In this document: positions 7,775 through 17,106 of the stretch, in pieces
Layout of the letters: each line of letters opens with the position of its first letter
Numbering within the stretch: the first letter of the stretch is position 1
NCBI RefSeq assembly: GCF_026626635.1
Contig: NZ_JAPNKA010000001.1
Span: 2,914,001 to 2,978,000, forward strand
DNA from: Archangium lansingense
GTDB lineage: Bacteria > Myxococcota > Myxococcia > Myxococcales > Myxococcaceae
Length of the DNA stretch: 64,000 nt
Reading direction: 5' to 3'
Notes under the pieces: model-generated
Database searches by the model: none
The model's input: the letters and a program-made list of their open reading frames with translations, nothing else
Told to the model about the DNA's origin: nothing
Position numbers and translations under genes: made by a program

Positions 7775-10700
7775 CGCACCACCTCCCGGAACGGCGTCCA
7801 GGGCTCGCCCCTCACGCGGAACTTGAGCTCCACCGCTGGACTGTTGGGCTCGGCGCCGCGCCGGTGCAGGCGCCACGTGCGGAGTTGGTCGGAGCTGAAG
7901 GTGGCGGAGGACTCGAGCAGGCGGAAGCAGCTCCAGGAGGAGGACTTCTCCAGCGTGCTGTACTGCTGCTTCTCCTGCTTGGGCGAGCGCTGCTCCAGGC
8001 TGAGCGAGGCCGTTGGCTGGCTCCACCAGGTGACGGGGAAGTCCTGCCAGGAGGGGGCCTGGTTGTAGCTGGAGGCGGTGGCCTTGCCGCACTTGAGCGT
8101 GGCCATGGTGATGAACCAGTCCTTGGCCGGAGAGGGCGGCAGCGGCTGGGGCATCACCTGGAGCATCAGCGGACGGGGCTTGCCCTCGTCATCCCACAGT
8201 ACGCGTGACAGCTCGGACACCCTGCCGAGCGTGGTCAGCATCTTGCTCGGCAGCGCCAGCCGGCCCCTGAGCGCGCTTCGCAGCGCCCACTGCGTGCCGC
8301 GCTCCTCGCACACCGGGGAGATCATCCGCTCCACGAACTGCCAGAACGAGCCGTCCTTGCGGCGAAGCACCTCGAGCTGGCTGGGCTCCAGCTCTTCCAG
8401 TGACTCCGGACGGAACGGGTAGCGCTCCAGCAGCGGCCAGAGCTTTTGCGACGCCACCGCGTCCCACTCGCGCCGCAACAGGTCCTGGATCTCCTGCCTG
8501 CCCAGGTCCCGCGCCAGCTCGAAGGGTTTGCGGAAGGGCACCCGCAGCGGACCGATGAGGCCCTGGGCATCCATCCAGGCGTCCACCTCGCGCAGGTAGG
8601 AGCCCTTCTCCTCGAGGAGCATGGAGAGCGCCAGCCGCCCCAGGGGCGAGAGCTTCTCGGTGAGCTTGGGGGGACCGTCGGCTTCGCCCTCCGCGGCCTT
8701 GTCCGCCTTGTCCGCCTTCTCTTCCTTGGCGTCCTTGCCGCCAGAAGGCTTGCTGGCGTTCAGCTCGTCGATGAAGCGCGCGAGCAGCATCCGGTAGGCA
8801 TCGAGCGCGGTGTAGTTGCCGTTCTTGTCCTGCACCATGAGCTGGACGATGGGGGAGAAGGGCGTCACGGCGTTGCGCACCGAGTCGTAGTAGGGCCCCT
8901 CCATCGGCTCCAGGTTGGCCCGGCTGGACACGTCGCGCAGCATGTCCACCAGCTTCGAGGCGGGCTGGGTGATCTCTCCCATCGCCTTGTACAGGGAGGG
9001 GGTGGGCTCGAAGTTGTAGGCGGATACCCGGTCGAAGAGGGCCTCGCGGTAGTTCAGGGCGAACGTGTCCACCTGCTGGCGCACGAGCTCCTGGCGCTGC
9101 GGGGCTTCGGTGGGGGAGAGCTGGGCGCTCTGCATCAGCTGGGTGAACTCATCCACCAGGGGCTTGTGCTGGGTGTAGAACTCGAAGTTCAGCCGGAGCA
9201 GCTTCTGCTCCGCCGTCTCCTTCGTGGCGTCCGTGGCGTCTTTGGCGTCCGCGGTGGCCTTGTTCGCCGGCTTGCAGGCGTCCTTGTCGATGAGCATCCG
9301 CATCAGCTCTCGCGAGTGCTTCTGCGGGATGAAGTCGAAGTAGTTCTGCGCCACCGTCACCTGGAGCGGCGCTTGGGCGGAAGACGTATGCGAAGCCAGC
9401 CGCACGTCGGGCTTGGTCTGCTGAGCGGAAGGCTTGGCCTGCTGCGCGGGAGGCTTGGCCTGCTGCGCGGGAAGCTTGGGCTGCTGAGCGACGGGCAGCG
9501 GCTGCGCGGGAGCCTCGGGCTGCGAGGCGGGCGACACCACATTGAGGTTGCCGTCGTCGCTGGAGGTGTCCCAGAGCCCATCCCGGGTGAGCCGCGCGGC
9601 GATGGACAGCTTCTCGACCGCCTTCCAACCGTCGTAGGCGTCCTCCTCCATGGTCAGCAATGCCGTGAGCGTCTGCCGGTTGTCGTTCACCCAGTCGAGG
9701 GATTCCTGAATGGAATCGAGGGAGCCCTGGATGGTTTTGAGCTTCTTGCGCGCCTCTTCCGGCGGAGTGGGCGTGCTGGAGGACGCGCTCAGGAGCACCT
9801 TCTCCATGTAGGGGCGCATCCGCTTCAGCGAGCTCCCGAAGATCACGCTGTCCTCGATGGTCCCCTTCAGCGCTTCCCGTTCCGGCCGCAGCTCCTCCAG
9901 CTTCGCCAGCTCCTCGCACGACTCGGCCTGCATGACCCGCTTCAACTCCTGGAGGTGCTTCATCCAGCGTTGGAGCTGCGCCTTGCCCGAGAGCTCCCGC
10001 TGGAAGGGCCAGCGCGCCCAGTCATCCTTCGGATCGATCGAGGCCTGCCAGGGCGTATTGCTGCAGAGGACATAGTCCTCGACCAGTGACTCGTTCAGGC
10101 CGAGCGCGGAGACCCAGCTGGTGCGCTGCTCGATGAGGGAGCTGTAGTGCTCCGTCTCCGGTGCCCACTCCCAGCGATGCTTGCTCCAGCTGTCCTTGAT
10201 GACCAGCCTGCCGAGATCCTCGTCCCGGGAGGAATAGAGGATGGCCAGCAGGTGCACGAGCTGCTCCGGGCGGCACGCATGCGGAGACTTGCCGCACTGC
10301 TCGAGGGTGGGCTTGAGGTGGACCTGGCGGAGGACCGCGGCCAGGTCTGTCTTCAGACCCTCCACGCGCTGGGGGTGGCTGGACTTCAGCGGAGGCCAGT
10401 AGCCCATGGCCTTCCACAGCTCATTCATCTTCTGCCCCACCTCGACCACCTGGCCCTCGAAGAGGCTCAGGTCATGGTGGGCCGGGAGCGGAGCCATCTG
10501 CGTGGCGAACTGCTCCAGGCGCTTCTCGGAGCTCCGCAGCCGCAGATAGAAGTTGCCGTGCGCGGCCAGCACCGGCAGGCAACAGATGGCCGCGATGACC
10601 GCGCAGTTGCGCAGGTGCTTGCGCAGGTAGCGCTTGCGCTGCTCCAGGGCCTGCTGCTCCGTGGTGGACAGCGAGAGCGCCCCCACCGGGCGGGCCTGTT

Positions 10701-11685
10701 CCGTGCTCTTCGTGGGCTTGAAGGACAGGTACAGGGACTGGAGGTCGGGCTGGAGGGAGAGGGCGCTGCCCTCGCGCAGCGAGGTGACGAAGCGGGCGAG
10801 TGCCTTGAAGGCCTTGCCGCTCTGGGAGAAGAATCGCTCCAGCCGCCCGAAGGCCTCCACCGAGAGCGTGGTCAGTCCCAGGGAGAGGAAGCGCTCCTGG
10901 GCCTCCAGCAGGGTGACGAGCTCCTGCTCCAGCTTCGCCAGCTCGGTCGCGTCCACGCGGGGACCGGAGGGCCGGGGCAGCGTGAAGGTGAGCGAGCCCC
11001 CGTGCTGGTGCATCAGGTCCGCGAAGTCCGTGAAGCCCGGCAGCAGGTCCAGGTGCGTCACGCAGATGCGCGTCTCCACCGGCACCCGGCACGCTTCCGA
11101 GATGAGGTTGAGCTTGCCGCGCAGAAACTGGGCGATGCGCTTCTGATCATCGGGCAGGGTGTCCACGAGCCAGTCCACCCGGAGGGTGATGACGGCCAGC
11201 CCCTGCTGCTTGCTGACGAAGCACTCCTTCCACAGTCGCTGCAGCGCACGGCGGGCCTCGGGAGACTCGTCCTCGAGGAGCTTCGCCGACACCTCCTGCA
11301 CCACCGTGTTCGGCCCGGCGTACAGCTGCATCAGCTCGTCGTCGACGTAGCTGGGCAGGTACTGGCGCTTCTGCGCCTCATAGTCCGCGTCGAGCTGGAT
11401 GAGCTCCGTCTTGCCGGCGCGCAGCGGGCCGAACACGACCACGGTGGGCAGCTCTCGCATGGCGGCGCGCTTGACCAGCTCCATGCCGCTCAGGAAGCGC
11501 TGGCGCGCGCGCAGCAGCCGGTTGGAGGCGATGGCCGGGGACGTGCCCGCGTCCGGGGTCCTCTTCGACGGGTTCTTCTTGCGCCACCATACGAAGGCCA
11601 CCACCGCGCCCACGGCGAGCACGGCCAGTAGGATCAGCACCCAGTGCGCGGCCACCACGTCCCAGAGCTTGCCGAGCGTCTCCAC
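7771..11685 (-). CDS. tssM: TssM (IcmF-like) T6SS membrane-complex protein
   Basis: This 1304-residue protein has an N-terminal transmembrane segment (about 14-34), a cytoplasmic P-loop domain with an intact Walker A GPLRAGKT at 86-93, another hydrophobic segment at about 358-382 (AVIAAICCLPVLAAHGNF), and a long periplasmic region ending in the C-terminal beta domain that contacts TssJ. A Gln/Pro/Lys-rich linker with PAQQAKP repeats lies at about 730-760, followed by a KADKA-type low-complexity stretch near residue 990. Start is GTG 11685, 3 nt after the upstream stop. Length and layout match the family. Confidence 0.95.
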   Translation of the reverse strand: METLGKLWDVVAAHWVLILLAVLAVGAVVAFVWWRKKNPSKRTPDAGTSPAIASNRLLRARQRFLSGMELVKRAAMRELPTVVVFGPLRAGKTELIQLDADYEAQKRQYLPSYVDDELMQLYAGPNTVVQEVSAKLLEDESPEARRALQRLWKECFVSKQQGLAVITLRVDWLVDTLPDDQKRIAQFLRGKLNLISEACRVPVETRICVTHLDLLPGFTDFADLMHQHGGSLTFTLPRPSGPRVDATELAKLEQELVTLLEAQERFLSLGLTTLSVEAFGRLERFFSQSGKAFKALARFVTSLREGSALSLQPDLQSLYLSFKPTKSTEQARPVGALSLSTTEQQALEQRKRYLRKHLRNCAVIAAICCLPVLAAHGNFYLRLRSSEKRLEQFATQMAPLPAHHDLSLFEGQVVEVGQKMNELWKAMGYWPPLKSSHPQRVEGLKTDLAAVLRQVHLKPTLEQCGKSPHACRPEQLVHLLAILYSSRDEDLGRLVIKDSWSKHRWEWAPETEHYSSLIEQRTSWVSALGLNESLVEDYVLCSNTPWQASIDPKDDWARWPFQRELSGKAQLQRWMKHLQELKRVMQAESCEELAKLEELRPEREALKGTIEDSVIFGSSLKRMRPYMEKVLLSASSSTPTPPEEARKKLKTIQGSLDSIQESLDWVNDNRQTLTALLTMEEDAYDGWKAVEKLSIAARLTRDGLWDTSSDDGNLNVVSPASQPEAPAQPLPVAQQPKLPAQQAKPPAQQAKPSAQQTKPDVRLASHTSSAQAPLQVTVAQNYFDFIPQKHSRELMRMLIDKDACKPANKATADAKDATDATKETAEQKLLRLNFEFYTQHKPLVDEFTQLMQSAQLSPTEAPQRQELVRQQVDTFALNYREALFDRVSAYNFEPTPSLYKAMGEITQPASKLVDMLRDVSSRANLEPMEGPYYDSVRNAVTPFSPIVQLMVQDKNGNYTALDAYRMLLARFIDELNASKPSGGKDAKEEKADKADKAAEGEADGPPKLTEKLSPLGRLALSMLLEEKGSYLREVDAWMDAQGLIGPLRVPFRKPFELARDLGRQEIQDLLRREWDAVASQKLWPLLERYPFRPESLEELEPSQLEVLRRKDGSFWQFVERMISPVCEERGTQWALRSALRGRLALPSKMLTTLGRVSELSRVLWDDEGKPRPLMLQVMPQPLPPSPAKDWFITMATLKCGKATASSYNQAPSWQDFPVTWWSQPTASLSLEQRSPKQEKQQYSTLEKSSSWSCFRLLESSATFSSDQLRTWRLHRRGAEPNSPAVELKFRVRGEPWTPFREVVR
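9418..9501 (-). repeat. in-gene tandem repeat coding PAQQAKP units in tssM
   Basis: Imperfect ~21-bp units (for example GGCTTGGCCTGCTGCGCGGG) are repeated in tandem and encode PAQQAKP-PAQQAKP-SAQQTKP. Such repeats change copy number easily and probably form a flexible periplasmic linker. Confidence 0.7.
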
Positions 11686-11688
11686 GCC

Positions 11689-12054
11689 TCACCCCTTCCC
11701 TTGGAGGTGGTGCGCGGCGACCTGGAGGGCCTCGAGGACCTCCTCCAGCGTGTCCAACGTCTGGCCCAGCTGCTCGCGCTCCTCCTGACGCTTCTTGGGC
11801 GTCAGCGGCGCCCGGTCCGGTCCCGGGTAGAGCGCCGCCACGCCTTGCCGTACCTCGGTCAGCAGAGGGTCCACGCCCTCACGCAGCCGCGGGGGCAGCT
11901 CTGACTCGATGGCCAGGGCCAGCCGCCGCAGTAGCAGCTCCGGGCCCACCGAGACGCCCTCCGACGGGGTGGGGCGCGGGCCGGCGACTCCCCGGCTCTC
12001 CTGCACGCCCCGGGGAGCGCGGCCGTTGTCTGCGGTAACGGTCGCCTCCTTCAT
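11689..12054 (-). CDS. small unknown T6SS-operon protein
   Basis: This 121-residue soluble protein has a disordered Pro/Gly-rich N-terminus and a helical C-terminal half (LLLRRLALAIESELPPRLRE, then LGQTLDTLEEVLEALQVAAH). It lies between tssL and tssM, 9 nt after the former and 3 nt before the latter, so it is surely translated with them. I do not recognise a family. By position it may be an accessory of the TssLM membrane complex. Confidence 0.75.
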   Translation of the reverse strand: MKEATVTADNGRAPRGVQESRGVAGPRPTPSEGVSVGPELLLRRLALAIESELPPRLREGVDPLLTEVRQGVAALYPGPDRAPLTPKKRQEEREQLGQTLDTLEEVLEALQVAAHHLQGKG

Positions 12055-12063
12055 CCTCTCGAT

Positions 12064-12726
12064 TCACCTCGATGACCACCACAGTACCACTGGCAGGGCC
12101 AGGACGAAGAAACCGGTCACCCCGTAATAGAGGTAGGGGACCTCGGGCAGCCGGGTCTCCCCGGTGGTGACGGGGACGGGAGGGGCGCTCGCCAGCTCTG
12201 GCTGTGGAATCCTCTCCGCTAGCTGCATCTTGTAGTCGCGGAGCCTCGCCGGTCTGTCCTCATAGCGGCCCTTGAAGCCCGCGGTGAGGCAGAAGTGCAG
12301 CATCTCGTAGATGAGCGTCGAGGAGCCCGGCGAGTCTTTCAGCCGTTCGTCGGCCAGCTCGAAGAAGAGATCGCCGCCCGAGTCCTCCTGGAAGCGCTCG
12401 AACTGCAACATCGGCCATTCTTCGCTCCGCTTCGTCTCGGCCAGCCGGCGTTGGACGAGCTCGTCCTCCAGGTACACGAAGGGGCGCAGGACGTCTTCGA
12501 GCTCCAGGGCGCCCAGGTGCTGGTCATCGCGCAGCAGCGCTTGCTCCAGCGACTTGATGCCCTCCCGCAGCAGCTTGTGCAGCTCGCGGAGCAGCTCCTG
12601 GGGGTCCCCAGCCGGCGGCTTCTGGTCTCCCGGGCCGGTGGCCGTCTCCTTGGGCAGGTACTCCTCCAGCAGCGTGCACGCCTGCTGGTAGGTGTCGAAG
12701 ACACTCCTCCACTGTGCGCGCTTCAC
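12064..12726 (-). CDS. tssL: TssL (DotU-like) T6SS inner-membrane protein
   Basis: This 220-residue protein starts at GTG 12726, overlapping the tssF stop (GTGA). It has a helical cytoplasmic domain (KRAQWRSVFDTYQQACTLLE, then LEDVLRPFVYLEDELVQRRL, a typical DotU block) and the FYEMLHFCLTAGFKGRY-like segment, here LIYEMLHFCLTAGFKGRYED. A single C-terminal transmembrane helix (YYGVTGFFVLALPVVLWW) follows at about 197-216. No OmpA-type peptidoglycan domain is fused. It forms the inner-membrane complex with TssM and contacts TssK and TssE. Confidence 0.92.
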   Translation of the reverse strand: MKRAQWRSVFDTYQQACTLLEEYLPKETATGPGDQKPPAGDPQELLRELHKLLREGIKSLEQALLRDDQHLGALELEDVLRPFVYLEDELVQRRLAETKRSEEWPMLQFERFQEDSGGDLFFELADERLKDSPGSSTLIYEMLHFCLTAGFKGRYEDRPARLRDYKMQLAERIPQPELASAPPVPVTTGETRLPEVPYLYYGVTGFFVLALPVVLWWSSR

Positions 12727-14405
12727 GGCGTCCCCCAGAGCTTCAGCGGGCCCGAGCCGCGCACCGTGGGACGCAGCTCGACGGAGGCCTCGGCGTTCCA
12801 GGCATCGAGCACCTCCTTCACCTGCTCCAACAGACACACCATCAGCGGCTCGAAGCTGGGCTCGAAGGCGTCGAGCTCCAGCTCGTAGACGTGCCGCAGG
12901 CCCGAGCCGCGCATGGCTCCGTCCGGCAGCGTGGAGACCTTCAGCTCGCCCAGCAGCGGAAGGAGGGCCTGGAACGGGTTTTCCGCGGGAGTGCCGAGCG
13001 AGGCCAGCACAGGGAGGAGCTGCTCGCGCGTGAGCGTCGGCCTGGTCTTCCAGGCCAGGAGCTGGGTGAGCGCGGCCACGTTGTCGCGCACCGGGCTGTC
13101 GCGGTGCGGTTGGAGCGCGCCCACCATCTCCCAGCCCATGCCCTCCACGTGCCGGCTCGGTGTGGATACCTTGAAGGGAGGAATGGCCTGCGAGGCGAAC
13201 TTTGGCTGGTACCACAGCGCGTCCACCATCACCTTGCGCGGCTCGGTGAAGGCCTCGGGCATGCGGACCACCAGCCGGTGGCGCGGGCTCAAGTCCTCGG
13301 CGAGCTCCTCTTCCAGCTCGTAGCTCGCCTCTTTGCCCGGCAGATGGGTGGGGCGCATGGGCGAGCGCCCCGAGGGGGTCAGCTCGTAGACGGCCTTCAC
13401 CGACTGGAGGCGGAACTCACGCCCGGCGCTCTGGCTCAGCAGGGGGAACTCGGAGCGCGTGCCGTCGACGGAGAGGAGCTGCGCCGGTTCTGCCTTGAGG
13501 TTGACCACCGGCGCGACGAAGGGCACGAGGAAGTCGGGACGCGCCGAGCGCCCCACTGTCCATTCCTTCTTCAAGTCCAGGCAGAGGCTGAAGCGCTTCC
13601 ACTCCCGGGAGTGGGGCGCCACATTCACGTGCAGGAAGAGGCCCTGCTCGGGGAGCTGGAAGAAGGAGCGCACGCGGTGCAGCGGATGGGAGAAGGCGGC
13701 CGAGTCCTCCACCTCGTCGGGGTGGCGGTAGGAATGCTTGCAGGGCTTCCAGGGCGCGCCGCGGGCGGTCTCGTAGGCGTTGCCGTCTTCGCTGTCGTCG
13801 CCGTCGTGGTAGTAGACGCTCACCGACTCCAGGTGCTGGCGCAGCGCGTGGTACACGGCGAGCGAGGAGCGGTACTCGTCCAGGTGTCTCACGTGCAGGC
13901 TGAGCAGGCCCACCGAGTCCTTGCGGCTGTTGTCCTTCAGCACCGACACGAAGCTCAGGATGACGCGGAGGTTTCCGTTCTTCAGCTCCACCAGCCGCGA
14001 GCTCTCCAGCTCGAGCGGGAGCACCCGGAGGTCTCTCTGGAGGCGGAAGGAGCCAGCCACGCCCTCGGTGGGAGTGAGCCGCAGCTCGGTGCCTCGGGGC
14101 AGCACCACCGCCTCGGCCATCTTCTTGTCCGGCACCGCGCGCACCAGCGCCGTGGCCGGCAGCGGCTCGAGCAGGAAGTCGAAGAAGCTGGAGAACAGGC
14201 GCATCCAGGTGGCGCGCAGGTTGTGCAGCGTGGCGCGCCGCGTCTGCACCGAGAAGAAGGCCATCGACTCCATCAACCGGCGGACGTCGGGATCCTCTCG
14301 CTCCAGGGGGGCGGAGGGATGGGTCTGCCGGTAGCGCTGGCGGAAGCGCTCCAGCATGTCCATCTCGGAGAGGAAGTCCTGGTAGAGCTGATCCGTGGTG
14401 TCCAT
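12723..14405 (-). CDS. tssF: TssF T6SS baseplate protein
   Basis: This 560-residue protein is recognisable from its N-terminus (LYQDFLSEMDMLERFRQRYR, then DPDVRRLMESMAFFSVQTRR) and the PRGTELRLTP block typical of TssF/ImpG (VxxGxxLxxxP). TssF forms the baseplate wedge with TssE, TssG and TssK. It starts at ATG 14405, 7 nt after the needle gene stop, and its stop overlaps the tssL start. Confidence 0.9.
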   Translation of the reverse strand: MDTTDQLYQDFLSEMDMLERFRQRYRQTHPSAPLEREDPDVRRLMESMAFFSVQTRRATLHNLRATWMRLFSSFFDFLLEPLPATALVRAVPDKKMAEAVVLPRGTELRLTPTEGVAGSFRLQRDLRVLPLELESSRLVELKNGNLRVILSFVSVLKDNSRKDSVGLLSLHVRHLDEYRSSLAVYHALRQHLESVSVYYHDGDDSEDGNAYETARGAPWKPCKHSYRHPDEVEDSAAFSHPLHRVRSFFQLPEQGLFLHVNVAPHSREWKRFSLCLDLKKEWTVGRSARPDFLVPFVAPVVNLKAEPAQLLSVDGTRSEFPLLSQSAGREFRLQSVKAVYELTPSGRSPMRPTHLPGKEASYELEEELAEDLSPRHRLVVRMPEAFTEPRKVMVDALWYQPKFASQAIPPFKVSTPSRHVEGMGWEMVGALQPHRDSPVRDNVAALTQLLAWKTRPTLTREQLLPVLASLGTPAENPFQALLPLLGELKVSTLPDGAMRGSGLRHVYELELDAFEPSFEPLMVCLLEQVKEVLDAWNAEASVELRPTVRGSGPLKLWGTP

Positions 14406-14412
14406 GCGTCCC

Positions 14413-15018
14413 TCACCCCAGCTTCACGAGCGAGCCGCCGACACTCGTTATCGAGCCCTTGAGATCGGCCATGCCCGTGGACTCGAGCCCGAGCTTGCCC
14501 TGGGCAGACACGGTGACCATGGGGGCCTTCAGCTCCGCCTTGGCCGAGCCAGACAGCGCGAGCTGCAACCCATCCACCTTCGCCTCGCCCGCGGTGGCCT
14601 TCAGGCTCGCCTGCATCCCCTCGAGCTCCACCTTGCTGGCGCTGGCCTTCATGCTGGCCTTGCCGGTGGAGGAGGAGAGCGCGAGGTCCTGGGTGGCGCT
14701 CTGGGTGAGCTTCGCGCTCGAGGTGAAGGTCATGTCCTGCGTGCTCTTCAGCTCGAGGGTCTGCTGGCTCGTCCACTTCGAGGCTTGCTTCGACTCGAGC
14801 GTGACGGTGTCCGCGGTCACCTTGAAGTCCTTGCAGGTCACGGTGACGCTGTCTGCCTTCTGGACAATGGTGCTCGTGTCGGAAGAGCTCTTCACCTCCA
14901 GGGTGATGCCCTCGCCGTCCAGGGTCATCGTCTGGGTGAGCTGGCCTTGGGTATCCTCGACCTTCACCGTGATGCCCTTTTCCTTGTCCAGCTCGATGGT
15001 GCAGACCAGCTTCGCCAT
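14413..15018 (-). CDS. separate beta-helical VgrG needle protein
   Basis: The 201 residues consist almost wholly of short alternating beta strands in ~8-10 residue steps (VTVTCKDFKVTADTVTLESK, LTQSATQDLALSSSTGKASM, LKATAGEAKVDGLQLALSG). This is the pattern of the gp5/VgrG C-terminal triple-stranded beta-helix. The preceding gene encodes a VgrG base that stops just where this part would begin, so the spike is split in two genes. ATG 15018 (MAKLVCTIELD) is preferred; the frame is open to a TTG at 15057 without support. The C-terminus ends in Gly and Val, where the DUF4280 tip could sit. Confidence 0.82.
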   Translation of the reverse strand: MAKLVCTIELDKEKGITVKVEDTQGQLTQTMTLDGEGITLEVKSSSDTSTIVQKADSVTVTCKDFKVTADTVTLESKQASKWTSQQTLELKSTQDMTFTSSAKLTQSATQDLALSSSTGKASMKASASKVELEGMQASLKATAGEAKVDGLQLALSGSAKAELKAPMVTVSAQGKLGLESTGMADLKGSITSVGGSLVKLG

Positions 15019-15070
15019 GGCCGGGACGAGGAGACCCCGTGAAGGGGGGTAGGGCAAGTTTCCCGACCGC

Positions 15071-16717
15071 TCAGCCCTCCTCCTCCTTCACCTGGATGAA
15101 GAGCGAGCCCTCCTTGATGCGCAGCGTCCCCGTGTCCTTGTCATTCGTGCGCATCAACTGGAAGACGGGCTTGGAGTCCTCGTAGAAGTGCTTCATCGCC
15201 GTACCACTCTGCGTCGTCTTGCCCATGAGGAGCTGCACACCCTGGCCGTCCTGGGGCATGCGGGCTCCGGCGCGCCAGTCGAGGAAGCGCTTGAGCCAGG
15301 CCTGCTGGAAGTCGAGCGCCACCAGCACCCGCTCGCCCTTGTAGGCGGGGAAGTAGTAGTGGCCCGGCAGCAGGTTGGGGTTGAACGGGACGGTGATGAC
15401 CTGGTCATCCCAGAGCGGAATCTTGACCTTGTACTGGTCCAACGAGGTGTCGGAGTCGGTATAGGCCTGCCAGGTCTCGTCCGCGTCCTCACCCACCTCG
15501 CTGACGATGGTGCCCTCTACATAGCGGGGGTAGCGCGGCGGGGTGTAGGCGGGCAGCTCGAGAAAGGTCTCGTCCTGGAGCTCCAGCCGGGTGCGCATCT
15601 GGAAGTGGAAGCCGGCATCCGGTGAATCCAGCCCGGAGTCGAGCTGCACGTCCATGGCCGTGCCGCGCAGGGACATGTGGCGGACGCGGAAGGTCTCGTC
15701 GGCGGGCACTCCGGCAGCGCTCCAGCCCTGGGTGGAGGGCAGCTTCATCCGCGTGCCCGGCACGAAGGCGAGCGCGGGGAAGCGGTTCCAGTCCAACACC
15801 AGCTCCAGGCCGCGGGCCGTCAGCCGGGCCTTCTCCCGGTCCACTCGCGCCTGCACCTCGTCGGAGATGGGCGTGCGCAGCAGCACGTCCTGGCGGATGC
15901 CGGAGACGGCCTGGGTCTGGGTGAGGTCCTCGGTGGTGGGGTCCTCGGCGATGGCGTTGAGCACCCGCACGTCGTGGCGGATGACCTCGGGGAAGACGAC
16001 CTCCAGCGAGGCCACGTCCGCGGCGCGCGGCTCCAGGGGCGTGCCCTGGGTGTCCTTGGCGGCGGAGAGCTTGTAGCCCTGCGACTCATAGTCGTACGTG
16101 AGCACGCCGTTGTGAGCGTCCACGTACCAGAGCAGCAGATCATAGAAGCTCGCGTCCGCCTCTGGGCCCAGCCCGAGGAAGAGCTGGGGACGGGTGGCGC
16201 CGAGGACGGCGTCCCAGTCATACGTGAGGGAGATCTTCTCTCCCTTGTGCGCGTCGAGCACGTCCTGGAAGGTCTTCTGCGTGTAGAGGACGCAGGGGAA
16301 GTGCTGGCTCCACAGCAGCCGCGCGGCGTCGACGAAGCGCACGCCGTAGCGGCGGTGGAGGAGGGGCGTTCCGGCCGCGGGAGTGGCGGGCAGCTCGGTG
16401 AGCGTCTTGTCCGCCACCAGCCCCTTCACCTTCAGCGAGGTGGGGGTGGGGCGCTTCGGGGCGTCGGTGTGGACGGCCTTCAGCTCCAGCGTCACCTCGG
16501 CCAGGTCTGGCTTCAGGAAGTCGGCCAGGAGCGCGTCCTTCTGCTGGCCGCCGTGTCCCTGGGTGTCCGCGAGGATGAACTCCACGCGGCCCTCCAGGCC
16601 CCAGGTGTGCAGCTCCAGCTCGAAGGACTGGATGTTGCCGGGGGGCAGGGTGTGGGTGGTGCCGTCGATGGAGAGCGAGAGGGAGACGACCAGCCGGTCC
16701 GGGGTGGGCCCGCGCAT
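15071..16717 (-). CDS. vgrG: VgrG base (gp27/OB part) of the T6SS spike
   Basis: This 548-residue paralogue of the VgrG at 3182 shares blocks such as LTYDWDAVLGA, SFYDLLLWYVDAHNGVLTYD, RQDVLLRTPISDEV, PPRYPRYVEGTIVSEVGED, GHYYFPAYKGERVLVALDF and RMPQDGQGVQLLMGKTTQSG. It ends at LRIKEGSLFIQVKEEEG, immediately after the OB-fold. The needle is the next gene, 52 nt on. It starts at ATG 16717, one nt after the tssE stop. It probably forms the trimeric central spike of the main apparatus. Confidence 0.88.
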   Translation of the reverse strand: MRGPTPDRLVVSLSLSIDGTTHTLPPGNIQSFELELHTWGLEGRVEFILADTQGHGGQQKDALLADFLKPDLAEVTLELKAVHTDAPKRPTPTSLKVKGLVADKTLTELPATPAAGTPLLHRRYGVRFVDAARLLWSQHFPCVLYTQKTFQDVLDAHKGEKISLTYDWDAVLGATRPQLFLGLGPEADASFYDLLLWYVDAHNGVLTYDYESQGYKLSAAKDTQGTPLEPRAADVASLEVVFPEVIRHDVRVLNAIAEDPTTEDLTQTQAVSGIRQDVLLRTPISDEVQARVDREKARLTARGLELVLDWNRFPALAFVPGTRMKLPSTQGWSAAGVPADETFRVRHMSLRGTAMDVQLDSGLDSPDAGFHFQMRTRLELQDETFLELPAYTPPRYPRYVEGTIVSEVGEDADETWQAYTDSDTSLDQYKVKIPLWDDQVITVPFNPNLLPGHYYFPAYKGERVLVALDFQQAWLKRFLDWRAGARMPQDGQGVQLLMGKTTQSGTAMKHFYEDSKPVFQLMRTNDKDTGTLRIKEGSLFIQVKEEEG

Positions 16718-16718
16718 G

Positions 16719-17105
16719 TCACTCCTTCCTCTGGATACGCACGCGGCTGCTCACGGTATCGAAGAGGAGCTGCAGCGTGAGGGGGGTGCCTCTCAGCATC
16801 GCCGTCAGCTCGAAGTGCAGCCACAGCGTGGCGTCCCGGCCGAGCATCTTCACCTCCACGTCCCGCAGCCGCGGCTCGTACCGTTCGATCTCCTCCTGGA
16901 GCTCCTCGGTGAGCGTCTTCACCAGGGCGCTGGTGCCCCGCTTCCCGGTGTAGTCCCCGAGCCCGAAGTCACGCCGGAAGTACCCATAGCCTTCCTGGGT
17001 GTTGAGGACGGCCTCGATGTTGCGAATCACCTGGGCCAGCTCGTCGTGGGCCTGGGGGCCGGGCTTGTCTCCGAGGAGCTTGTCCAGGAAGGGGCGGCGC
17101 ACCAT
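16719..17105 (-). CDS. tssE: TssE (gp25-like) T6SS baseplate protein
   Basis: This 128-residue protein matches the gp25-like family: it starts MVRRPFLDKLLGD, has IRNIEAVLNTQEGYGYFRRD and FGLGDYTG, then LTEELQEEIERYEPRLRDVE, where the family EPR motif lies, and finally LTAMLRGTPLTLQLLFDTVS. TssE initiates sheath polymerisation on the baseplate. It begins one nt after the tssK stop and ends one nt before vgrG. Confidence 0.93.
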   Translation of the reverse strand: MVRRPFLDKLLGDKPGPQAHDELAQVIRNIEAVLNTQEGYGYFRRDFGLGDYTGKRGTSALVKTLTEELQEEIERYEPRLRDVEVKMLGRDATLWLHFELTAMLRGTPLTLQLLFDTVSSRVRIQRKE

Positions 17106-17106
17106 C

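Noticed and set aside
8446..11631. Two long plus-strand open frames (547 and 494 codons) opposite tssM
   Set aside because: Both are antisense shadows of tssM with composition typical of reversed GC-rich codons and no ribosome sites.
15019..15057. Upstream TTG start for the beta-helix needle gene
   Set aside because: The extra residues (PYPPSRGLLVPA) look non-coding, and ATG 15018 gives a clean beta-rich start.
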